DNA of 12,593 bases, from contig CAIUAS010000374.1 of the NCBI GenBank assembly GCA_903897205.1, forward strand, positions 1 to 12,593, in the 5' to 3' direction. Shown here one piece after another: positions 6,132 to 12,593 of this stretch. Under the pieces are notes generated by a model that searched no databases, had not been told where the DNA came from, and saw nothing but the letters and a program-made list of their open reading frames with translations. The stretch comes from an uncultured Gammaproteobacteria bacterium (GTDB lineage Bacteria; Pseudomonadota; Gammaproteobacteria; CAIUAS01). Numbering within the stretch: the first letter of the stretch is position 1; every line of letters begins with the position of its first letter. Made by a program: the position numbers and the translations under genes.

Positions 6132-6785
6132 ATGAGTATCAAAGCGTTAAGGCGTGTTAATTTACGGAAAATAGCTAATCAACTTGGTGGCATTAGTATA
6201 CTAGCAAGACAATTAAATAAAACTCCCGCACAAATAAGCCATCTCATTGGCATCAATGCCAGCAAAAATATTGGCGATAAACTCGCACACAATATTGAGC
6301 AAGCATTAAATCTACCTAAAAACTGGTTAGATGTCGAGCACCTCGAAGAAGAGTTGAATGCTTTTATAGACAGCTGTTTGGCGATAACCAATGTGCCATT
6401 ACTGACCGGACAAGAAATAGTTAACTGGATTCAAAAACCTAACCGCTCACTATTACAACGCAAAGTGCAATACATAAAAACAAATTTAAAACTGAATAAA
6501 CATGCTTTCGCCATGGAAGTAAAAAATGATTTCATGGAATCACCGCGCGGCCTTAGTTTTCCCTGCGGCTGTATAGTCATAGCCGATCCGGAGTTACCAC
6601 TAAAAAACAATAATTACATTATCATTTGCCTAGAAAATATAAATGCGCCTTTTATTCGACAAATAGTCCAAGAAGGATCGCGTAAATATTTAAAGCCTTT
6701 AAATCCTTGCTATCCTATTATTGAATTAACGACCCAAAATTACATGATCTGCGGTATTTTACGGCAAGTAATTATCACGCTATAA
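6132..6785 (+). CDS. CI/LexA-like transcriptional repressor with degenerate S24 domain
   Basis: A 217-residue protein with an N-terminal helix-turn-helix (about 10-65; LARQLNKTPAQISHLIG at 24-40) joined to a C-terminal domain matching the S24 LexA/CI peptidase fold (about 88-212; CIVIADPELPLKNNNYIII and RKYLKPLNPCYPII). In active S24 proteins the serine nucleophile lies in a GDSMxP motif; here the aligned stretch is NDFMESP with Phe134. The catalytic lysine of the xFKRL motif is replaced by Ile175 in PFIRQI. Self-cleavage is therefore unlikely, and the domain probably serves in dimerisation or ligand binding. AGAGG lies 11 bases before the ATG, rather far. The gene stands alone, after a palindrome that may be its operator and before prfB. 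It may be a domesticated prophage regulator; its targets are unknown. Confidence 0.8.
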   Translation: MSIKALRRVNLRKIANQLGGISILARQLNKTPAQISHLIGINASKNIGDKLAHNIEQALNLPKNWLDVEHLEEELNAFIDSCLAITNVPLLTGQEIVNWIQKPNRSLLQRKVQYIKTNLKLNKHAFAMEVKNDFMESPRGLSFPCGCIVIADPELPLKNNNYIIICLENINAPFIRQIVQEGSRKYLKPLNPCYPIIELTTQNYMICGILRQVIITL

Positions 6786-6787
6786 AG

Positions 6788-6816
6788 TTGCTGTTTAGAA
6801 CATTACTGTTTAGAAT
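6788..6816 (+). promoter_or_regulatory. Promoter for prfB-lysS overlapping a 10-bp direct repeat
   Basis: TTGCTG (6788-6793) and TAGAAT (6811-6816) are 17 bases apart, with a predicted start near 6823, about 20 bases before the prfB ATG. The decamer CTGTTTAGAA occurs twice (6791-6800 and 6806-6815, period 15) and covers most of the promoter, so it may bind a regulator. Confidence 0.5.
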
Positions 6817-6842
6817 GCGGCTAAATAATTGGACCATAACGT

Positions 6843-7941
6843 ATGCTAGAGACAAACCCACTCATACAACGCATTAAAGATTACCACGAGCGTACTCGTA
6901 CGCTTCGGGGGTATCTTTGACTTCGACACTAAATTAGAAGCCCTGCAAGAAGTTACGCTTGAACTAGAGAATCCTAAAATTTGGGATGAACCTGAGCGCG
7001 CTCAAGCGCTAAGCAAAGAGCGTGTGCAGTTAGAAAAAGTAGTGAATACGATTCAACAACTTGAAACCGGTTTAAATGATGCGCAGAGCTTAATTGATTT
7101 AGCCGTTGCTGAACAAGAAAGCAGCTTATTAACTGACGTTGAAAACGACTTAAATCACTTTGAAAAAGCACTAGTCAAATTAGAATTTCAACGCATGTTT
7201 CCGCGTGATGTTGATGTTTGCAATGCTTATTTAGATATTCAATCTGGCTCCGGCGGCACAGAAGCACAAGATTGGGCGGAGATGTTGCTACGCATGTATT
7301 TACGCTGGGGCGAACAACACGGTTTTCAAACTGAATTAATGGAAGTATCGCCAGGCGAAGTGGCCGGCATAAAAAGCGCTACTATTAAATTAACTGGCGA
7401 ATATGCTTATGGTTGGCTACGAACTGAAACAGGCGTACATCGCTTGGTGCGCAAATCGCCTTTTGATTCCGGCAATCGCCGCCACACCTCTTTTGCAGCC
7501 GTTTTTATTTCACCTGAAATTGACGATAAAATTGAGATAGAAATTAATCCTGCTGATTTACGTATTGATACCTACCGCGCAAGCGGTGCAGGCGGCCAGC
7601 ATGTTAACCGAACGGATTCTGCCGTTAGAATTACGCATATTCCAACTAACACCGTTGCCCAAAGTCAAAGTGATCGCTCGCAACATAAAAACCGCGCGCA
7701 AGCAATGAGCCAATTACGCTCCAAGTTATATGAACTAGAATTACAAAAACGTAATTCCGAAAAAGAAATTTTAGAAGCCAATAAAGCAGACATTGGCTGG
7801 GGCAGTCAAATACGTTCTTATGTATTAGATGCTTCCCGCATTAAAGATTTACGCACAGGTGTAGAAACCGCCAATACGCAAGCAGTGCTTGATGGCGATT
7901 TAGATAAATTTATTGAAGCAAGTTTAAAAAGTGGTTTGTAA
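6843..7941 (+). CDS. prfB: Peptide chain release factor 2 (with +1 programmed frameshift)
   Basis: RF2 reads UGA and UAA stop codons and releases the finished peptide from the ribosome. The gene is in two frames. ATG 6843 opens 25 codons ending LRGYL, then an in-frame TGA at 6918-6920. Slippage by +1 at CTT (6915-6917), skipping T6918, continues at GAC 6919 to the stop at 7941, giving 365 residues, the same length as E. coli RF2. The GGGGGTATCTTTGAC signal, with its internal Shine-Dalgarno-like G-run, is the classical autoregulatory site: low RF2 raises frameshifting. In the joined protein the stop-recognition SPF lies at 205-207 and the catalytic GGQ at 250-252, as in E. coli; residue 246 is Ala, the usual bacterial residue. 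The ribosome site is weak (GGA at 6831). lysS follows 34 bases downstream. Confidence 0.98.
6911..6921 (+). promoter_or_regulatory. RF2 programmed +1 frameshift site
   Basis: The slippery codon CTT (6915-6917) is followed directly by TGA (6918-6920) and then C, the context in which RF2 terminates poorly. A G-rich run (CGGGGG, 6906-6911) sits three bases upstream of CTT and can pair with the 16S rRNA anti-Shine-Dalgarno. The downstream frame stays open for 340 codons, so this is recoding and not a mutation. Confidence 0.97.
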
Positions 7942-7975
7942 CACCTATTATTTCCCAGGAGTTTATTAAAACATC

Positions 7976-9466
7976 ATGACAGAATTAACCGAAATACATG
8001 ATCAAGTAGAATTACGTAAAGCTAAATTAGCAGAAATTCGCAAACAAGGTATTGCTTTTCCTAATGATTTCAAACGCGATGCATTAGCTGCCGAAATTCA
8101 TAAAGAATTCGAGCAATTTGATCATGAAGCTTTAGAGCAACAACATAAAAAAGTAAAATTAGCTGGCCGTATTATGTTAAGACGTTTAATGGGTAAAGCG
8201 AGTTTTGTCCATATCCAAGATAGCTCTGGTCGCATACAAATTTATTTAAAAGAAAATGAACTACCCGCCGGCGTTTATGAAAATTTTAAACATTGGGATA
8301 TCGGCGACATTATTGGTATTGAAGGAAATCTATTTAAAACTAAAACCGGCGAGCTTTCTGTAAAAGCCCAAAATATCCGCTTATTATCAAAAGCATTAAG
8401 ACCACTGCCTGACAAATTTCATGGATTAGCCGATCAAGAATTACGTTATCGCCAACGTTATCTCGATTTATTAATGAACGAAGAAACTCGTCGTGTTTTT
8501 CAAATACGCGCAAAAACTTTAGATAAATTACGTTACTTTTTAAATCAACGAAATTATACCGAAGTCGAAACGCCTATGATGCACCCAATTCCAGGCGGCG
8601 CCTTAGCCAGACCTTTTATCACGCATCATAACACCCTAGACATGCAACTCTATTTGCGCATAGCACCCGAATTATATTTAAAAAGATTAGTGGTCGGTGG
8701 TATCGAAAAAGTTTATGAAATTAATCGTTGTTTTCGCAATGAAGGCTTATCCACCCGTCACAATCCAGAATTTACCACCTTAGAATTTTATCAAGCTTAT
8801 GCCGATTACCACGACCTAATGGATTTAACCGAAGAACTCATGCGTTATTTAGCGCAAGAAGTTTTAGGTACTTTACTCATTAATTATCAAGATGACGAGT
8901 ATGATTTTTCCAAACCATTTCTGCGCATGACAATTCCTGAAGCCATCATCCATTTTAATACTGATATTAAATCCGCTGATATTCATGATTTAGAAAACGC
9001 CAGACGTACGGCTGCTCACTTACAAATTCCTATTAAAGATACTGACGGACTTGGCAAAGTACAAATTGAAATTTTTGAAAAAACCGTAGAACATAAATTA
9101 AAAAATCCAATTTTTATCACCTCACATCCTACTGAAGTATCTCCGCTAGCACGTTGCAATGATCAACACCCTGAAATCGTTGATCGTTTCGAACTCTATA
9201 TTGGCGGCAGAGAATTAGCCAATGGGTTTTCGGAGTTAAATGATCCCGAAGATCAAGCGCAACGCTTTTTAAATCAAGCAAAAGCAAAATCGGAAGGCGA
9301 TTTAGAAGCCATGCATTATGATGCAGACTATGTCATGGCTTTAGAATATGGCATGCCACCCACAGCAGGCGAGGGCATAGGCATTGATCGACTGGTCATG
9401 CTATTTACCAATTCACCCTCTATTCGTGATGTTTTATTATTCCCGTTAATGCGCCCTACGGAATAA
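7976..9466 (+). CDS. lysS: Lysine--tRNA ligase (class II lysyl-tRNA synthetase)
   Basis: Charges tRNA-Lys with lysine using ATP, in the cytoplasm. The 496-residue length fits bacterial LysS (about 500). The N-terminal anticodon-binding OB fold spans about 60-140 (LAGRIMLRRLMGKASFVHIQ). The class II catalytic core follows, with motif 1 near 190-210 (EVETPMMHPIPGGA), motif 2 FRNEGLSTRHNPEFTTLEF (253-271) and motif 3 around GEGIGIDRLVMLF (465-477). All look intact. ATG 7976 is the only plausible start, though its AGGAG (7957-7961) is an unusually long 14 bases upstream. prfB-lysS is a conserved bacterial gene pair. The permease gene follows 4 bases after the stop, suggesting co-transcription. 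Confidence 0.97.
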   Translation: MTELTEIHDQVELRKAKLAEIRKQGIAFPNDFKRDALAAEIHKEFEQFDHEALEQQHKKVKLAGRIMLRRLMGKASFVHIQDSSGRIQIYLKENELPAGVYENFKHWDIGDIIGIEGNLFKTKTGELSVKAQNIRLLSKALRPLPDKFHGLADQELRYRQRYLDLLMNEETRRVFQIRAKTLDKLRYFLNQRNYTEVETPMMHPIPGGALARPFITHHNTLDMQLYLRIAPELYLKRLVVGGIEKVYEINRCFRNEGLSTRHNPEFTTLEFYQAYADYHDLMDLTEELMRYLAQEVLGTLLINYQDDEYDFSKPFLRMTIPEAIIHFNTDIKSADIHDLENARRTAAHLQIPIKDTDGLGKVQIEIFEKTVEHKLKNPIFITSHPTEVSPLARCNDQHPEIVDRFELYIGGRELANGFSELNDPEDQAQRFLNQAKAKSEGDLEAMHYDADYVMALEYGMPPTAGEGIGIDRLVMLFTNSPSIRDVLLFPLMRPTE

Positions 9467-9470
9467 CGCT

Positions 9471-10841
9471 ATGACTAAGCTCTTTCGCACTAAAGCAGTT
9501 AGCACCACCCAGGAATCTAAATTTAAACGCTGCTTAACCAGCGTTGATTTGACCTTACTAGGCGTGGGAGCCATTATTGGCGCTGGGGTATTTGTATTAA
9601 CCGGCATCGCGGCCGCCACAAAAGCCGGACCAGCGATTATGATTTGTTATTTGCTAGCCGGCATGGCATGTGCATTCTCAGCTTTATCTTATGCAGAACT
9701 GGCCACGTGTATTGGTGGTTGCGGCAGCGCTTATGGCTATGCTTATGCAGGCTTTGGCGAATTGGTCGCCTGGATTATCGGCTGGGACTTATTAATGGAA
9801 TATGGCATTGCTTGTTCAGCCGTCGCTATCGGATGGTCAGCCTATATTGATAATGCGCTAGCTGCCATTGGCGTACACATACCGCACGCTTTATCAATCA
9901 GCCCATTTCAAGGTGGAATTGTTGATTTACCCGCCATGATCATCATCTTAATTCTTACCGCATTATTAGCAATGGGAATTCGCCACAGCGCACGCTTCAA
10001 TAAAATCATGGTATTAATAAAAGTGGCGGCAATAGCACTCTTTATTAGCGTAGCAATTCCCCACGTAAATTTAGCGAATTGGCATCCGTTTGCACCTTTT
10101 GGTTGGCCAGGCATTGCCAGTGGCGCAGCGGTTATCTTTTTCGCTTATATTGGTTTTGATGCCGTTTCAACCGCTGCAGAAGAATGCATTAACCCACAAC
10201 GAGATTTACCACGAGGCATATTAGCTTCACTGGCTATTTGCACCATTGTTTACATTGTGGTTGCAGGACTATTAACCGCCATCACTTCTTACAAAAATTT
10301 AAATATAAGCTCACCAGTCGCTCAAGTATTATTACACCTTGGTTACAATTGGGCGGCAGGCATTATTGGATTAGGCGCCATTGCTGGCCTAACCACAGTG
10401 ATTCTAGTCATGTTCTATGGATTAACCCGCATTATATTTGCCATGTCACGCGATGGTTTACTGCCGCCAGTTTTTGCACAAGTTCATCCTAAAACCCAAA
10501 CTCCGGTAAAAGTAATTTTAGTTGCCGGCACAATAATCTCGCTTATTGCCGGTTTTGTGCCCATAGAAAATGTAGCTGAACTTGTTAATATTGGAACCTT
10601 AGCAGCATTTTGCCTTGTATGCGCGGGTGTGGCGTTCATGCGCTTTACCAAACCTAATCTCCCAAGGCCCTTTAAAACACCTTGGTCGCCATTAGTACCT
10701 ATTTTAGGGATCGTATCCTGCTTTTATTTAATGCTGCATTTAGCGGCATTAACATGGGAAGGTTTTGCAATTTGGACCTTCATTGGTTTAATTATTTATT
10801 TTATGTATAGCCGCCGTCATAGCGCTTTAGCAAAGGATTAA
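9471..10841 (+). CDS. APC-superfamily amino acid permease (cationic amino acid transporter type)
   Basis: A 456-residue inner-membrane protein with about 12 hydrophobic segments, beginning near residue 25 after a basic cytoplasmic N-terminus. Characteristic APC/CAT stretches are GAIIGAGVFVLTG in the unwound TM1 (33-45), FFAYIGFDAVSTAAEE in TM6 (223-238), the following loop NPQRDLPRGI (241-250) and YGLTRIIFAMSRDGLLP (316-332) after TM8. The family (TC 2.A.3.3-like, as YfnA) imports amino acids by proton symport or exchange; the exact substrate cannot be read, and lysine is tempting only because of lysS next door. The start at 9471 lies 4 bases after the lysS stop with just a weak GGA site, so translation is probably coupled. 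The rdgC ATG follows one base after its stop. Confidence 0.93.
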   Translation: MTKLFRTKAVSTTQESKFKRCLTSVDLTLLGVGAIIGAGVFVLTGIAAATKAGPAIMICYLLAGMACAFSALSYAELATCIGGCGSAYGYAYAGFGELVAWIIGWDLLMEYGIACSAVAIGWSAYIDNALAAIGVHIPHALSISPFQGGIVDLPAMIIILILTALLAMGIRHSARFNKIMVLIKVAAIALFISVAIPHVNLANWHPFAPFGWPGIASGAAVIFFAYIGFDAVSTAAEECINPQRDLPRGILASLAICTIVYIVVAGLLTAITSYKNLNISSPVAQVLLHLGYNWAAGIIGLGAIAGLTTVILVMFYGLTRIIFAMSRDGLLPPVFAQVHPKTQTPVKVILVAGTIISLIAGFVPIENVAELVNIGTLAAFCLVCAGVAFMRFTKPNLPRPFKTPWSPLVPILGIVSCFYLMLHLAALTWEGFAIWTFIGLIIYFMYSRRHSALAKD

Positions 10842-10842
10842 T

Positions 10843-11751
10843 ATGTGGTTTAAAAATCTTTGTATTTTAAAAATAAAGGATGGCTTTAACTTATCGCCAG
10901 AAGAACTTCACGAGAATCTCTCTGAACATGCCGCGCGAACCTGTGGTGTATTAGAAACTTCTTCATTCGGATGGGCGCCTCCTTTAGGCGACAATCACAA
11001 TATGCTAGTTCATGCCGCCATGGGCTATAACATGATTTGCGCTCGTAAAGAAAGTAAATTACTTCCTAGCACAGTCATACGGCAATATCTGGATGAACGA
11101 GTGCGTGAAATTCAGCAAACCCAAGGTCGCAAAGTAGGCAGCCGTGAGAAAGCAAAACTGCGTGAAGAAGTGACTTATGAATTACTACCGCGCGCTTTTC
11201 ATAAAACTCAAACCCTGTATGCCTATATCGATACGCGTAATCAATTTATTATTATCGATACGGCAAACATTAAAAAAGCGGATACCTTTTTAGAATTATT
11301 ACGCCTAAGTTTAGGTAGTTTTAATATCACCTGGCCAGAAGTAACCACTTCACCCAACCATGCAATGTCCCAATGGCTACTCAACAAACAAGCGCCGACT
11401 GGATTTACGATTGAAGACATGTGCGAACTAGTTAATCGCAAAGGCGATGGTTCAACCATCAAATGCGTCAAACAAGATATGACAGCAGATGAAATTCAAG
11501 AACATATCAACGCTGGCAAACAAGTCACGCAATTGGCGCTTACGTGGGAAGATCGAATTTCCTTTACACTATGCGATAACATGATAATAAAGCGCCTGCG
11601 TTTTCTTGATTTAATTATGTCAGAAGCACACGACGCCCAAGCTGAAACCGCAGAACAACGCTTCGACGTTGACTTTGCCATCATGACATCCGCAATCGAT
11701 AGTTTATTACCCGCCGTTTTTGCATTATTTGACGGACTAAATAAAGAATAA
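10843..11751 (+). CDS. rdgC: Recombination-associated protein RdgC
   Basis: A 302-residue protein, against 303 in E. coli, similar along its whole length: MWFKNLCIL start, GWAPPLGD, ICARKESKLLPSTVIRQYL, LLPRAFHKTQT, IKKADTFLELLRLSLGS, IQEHINAGKQVTQLALTW and QRFDVDFAIMT. RdgC forms a ring-shaped dimer that binds double-stranded DNA without sequence specificity and limits RecA filament formation. No frameshift or missing segment is seen. AAAGGA (10832-10837) is 5 bases before the ATG, and the permease TAA ends one base before it, so it is part of the prfB-lysS-permease transcription unit. A Glu-rich gene starts 17 bases downstream. Confidence 0.96.
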   Translation: MWFKNLCILKIKDGFNLSPEELHENLSEHAARTCGVLETSSFGWAPPLGDNHNMLVHAAMGYNMICARKESKLLPSTVIRQYLDERVREIQQTQGRKVGSREKAKLREEVTYELLPRAFHKTQTLYAYIDTRNQFIIIDTANIKKADTFLELLRLSLGSFNITWPEVTTSPNHAMSQWLLNKQAPTGFTIEDMCELVNRKGDGSTIKCVKQDMTADEIQEHINAGKQVTQLALTWEDRISFTLCDNMIIKRLRFLDLIMSEAHDAQAETAEQRFDVDFAIMTSAIDSLLPAVFALFDGLNKE

Positions 11752-11768
11752 AATCAGGTGAATAAATT

Positions 11769-12593
11769 ATGAGTGCTGACAATGATCCCAAAGCTACTCC
11801 CAAAAAAACATCTGTGATCGACAGCATTGCACAAACCCTAGAAGCCACGTCGCCGTTTTTATTCAAAAAAAAGTTTTTTAAGAAAAAAGAGGACGACGAT
11901 AGTGGTGATTCCGGTGACGGCACCGGCACTGCCGGACCTAAAAATATACCTGGCGAACACGCAGAAAATTTGGAAGAAAACTACGGCATAATTTCAGAAG
12001 AAAAAAAGCACGAAAAAATTGAAACGCCTGAGCATGAAGAAGAAAGCGAAGAAAGCGAAACACCTGAAACTGAAGAATCCGAAGAGAACGAAACAACAGA
12101 AAAAACTGAACCGGAAGAGACAGAAGAATCTGAAGAAAAGGAAGAGCCTGAGGAAACAACAGAAGAAAGAGAAGCACCTGAAGAAGAACACGAGGAAGCA
12201 ACAGAAACACCCGACACAGAAAGCGAAAATGCAATGGAAGAACCTGAAGAAAGAGAAGCGGCAGAAGTAGAAACAACTGAACCAGAAGAACCTGAAAAAT
12301 CTAAGGAAAAAGAAGGCGAAGAAACAGAAGAAATTGAAGAAGAAAATGAAGAACCAGAGGAAGAAGAGTTTGAAAGTGAAGAGGGCGAAGAGCCAGAAGA
12401 TGAAGAAAATGAACATGAAAAGCATGAAGAAATAGAGCACACAGAAAAACCCGAGAAAAAAGCCGAAGAAGAAACTGAGAAAGAGAAAGCTAAACACGAA
12501 AATAAAGAACAGGAAGCTCATGAAAATACACACACTGATAAGCATGAGCACAATGAAACATACCTATTTAAACATAATGAAGGCAAATTAAAC
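11769..12593 (+). CDS. Highly acidic Glu-rich low-complexity protein (3' partial, runs off the window)
   Basis: From ATG 11769 the frame stays open for 275 codons to the last base, with no stop seen. AGGTG (11756-11760) lies 8 bases upstream. Residues 1-40 are of ordinary complexity and end in a basic, aromatic patch (PFLFKKKFFKKK, 29-40). Residues 41-60 are Asp/Gly/Ser-rich. Residues 81-220 are about 54% Glu (75 of 140 by count), in loose EEP/EET/EES units with no fixed period. From about 219 on, His and Lys become common (eight His between 219 and 269) and the acidity falls. No signal peptide, membrane segment or known domain is visible; most of it should be disordered. It is probably co-transcribed with rdgC. 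I do not recognise the gene. It could be a disordered adaptor, a cation- or histone-binding protein, or an effector, but nothing here decides. Confidence 0.8.
   Translation, partial: MSADNDPKATPKKTSVIDSIAQTLEATSPFLFKKKFFKKKEDDDSGDSGDGTGTAGPKNIPGEHAENLEENYGIISEEKKHEKIETPEHEEESEESETPETEESEENETTEKTEPEETEESEEKEEPEETTEEREAPEEEHEEATETPDTESENAMEEPEEREAAEVETTEPEEPEKSKEKEGEETEEIEEENEEPEEEEFESEEGEEPEDEENEHEKHEEIEHTEKPEKKAEEETEKEKAKHENKEQEAHENTHTDKHEHNETYLFKHNEGKLN
12006..12430 (+). repeat. GAA-rich low-complexity tract
   Basis: This purine-rich stretch within the Glu-rich gene consists largely of GAA/GAG codons broken by Pro, Thr, Ser and Lys codons. It has strong strand asymmetry (coding strand A+G-rich, complement T+C-rich). 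Slippage or unequal recombination could change its length between strains. It also opens long Ser-rich and Phe-rich frames on the minus strand and a Lys-rich one on the plus strand, which are artefacts. Confidence 0.8.

Noticed and set aside
7024..7941. A shorter release factor starting at GTG 7024, or a broken prfB
   Set aside because: The upstream 25 codons, slip site and TGA match the known RF2 recoding signal, and the joined protein has the full expected length with SPF and GGQ at the E. coli positions.
9644..10492. Several short alternative-frame ORFs inside the permease gene on both strands
   Set aside because: They are shadows of a strongly supported membrane-protein gene and show no ribosome sites or recognisable domains.
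12019..12270. Plus-strand Lys-rich frame of 83 codons
   Set aside because: It is the shifted reading of the GAA tract inside the Glu-rich gene and has no ribosome site.
11981..12442. Minus-strand Ser-rich frame, with a Phe-rich frame (11994-12551) and others over the same stretch
   Set aside because: These are the complement of GAA/GAG codons read in other frames. The plus-strand frame from 11769 has a ribosome site and continuous coding sense; the minus-strand frames have neither.

Overview
The window (about 39-40% G+C by eye) looks like chromosomal DNA of a gammaproteobacterium, most likely of the order Legionellales. This rests on the gene families and the moderate A+T richness. The FIST protein / histidine kinase / GGDEF-EAL gene order matches the NosP-NahK-Lpg0277 locus described in Legionella pneumophila, and prfB, lysS and rdgC are typical gammaproteobacterial versions. 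Genus-level placement is not possible from sequence reading alone.

Layout. (1) 1-887: the 3' end of an isopenicillin-N-synthase-like 2-oxoglutarate/Fe(II) oxygenase, meeting tail-to-tail (stop codons overlap) a small stand-alone Hpt phosphotransfer protein on the minus strand. (2) 888-1579: a non-coding stretch holding a cluster of five hairpins ending in a strong intrinsic terminator, bounded by 12-bp inverted repeats and flanked by 14-bp direct repeats, followed by a promoter and a tRNA-Lys(UUU) gene. (3) 1580-5938: a three-gene signalling operon. A FIST-domain sensor (NosP-like) is followed by a soluble histidine kinase (NahK-like) whose start codon overlaps the sensor stop codon, then a REC-PAS-GGDEF-EAL protein with intact diguanylate cyclase, I-site and phosphodiesterase motifs. 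A sigma-S-like -10 box precedes the operon. (4) 5939-6785: a perfect 13-bp-arm palindrome and a CI/LexA-like (HTH + S24) repressor that has lost both catalytic residues. (5) 6843-11751: a compact run of housekeeping genes, prfB (with the classical +1 programmed frameshift), lysS, an APC-family amino acid permease and rdgC. (6) 11769-12593: the open 5' part of an extremely Glu-rich, probably disordered protein that runs off the window without a stop.

How they work together. The sensor, kinase and GGDEF-EAL output probably form a phosphorelay that adjusts cyclic di-GMP, by analogy with nitric-oxide signalling in Legionella; the nearby Hpt protein may or may not take part. The prfB-lysS-permease-rdgC block combines translation termination, lysine charging, amino acid uptake and recombination control in one tightly spaced transcription unit. 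The least explained parts are the hairpin element (923-1072), the non-cleavable repressor with its palindrome, and the Glu-rich gene after rdgC.
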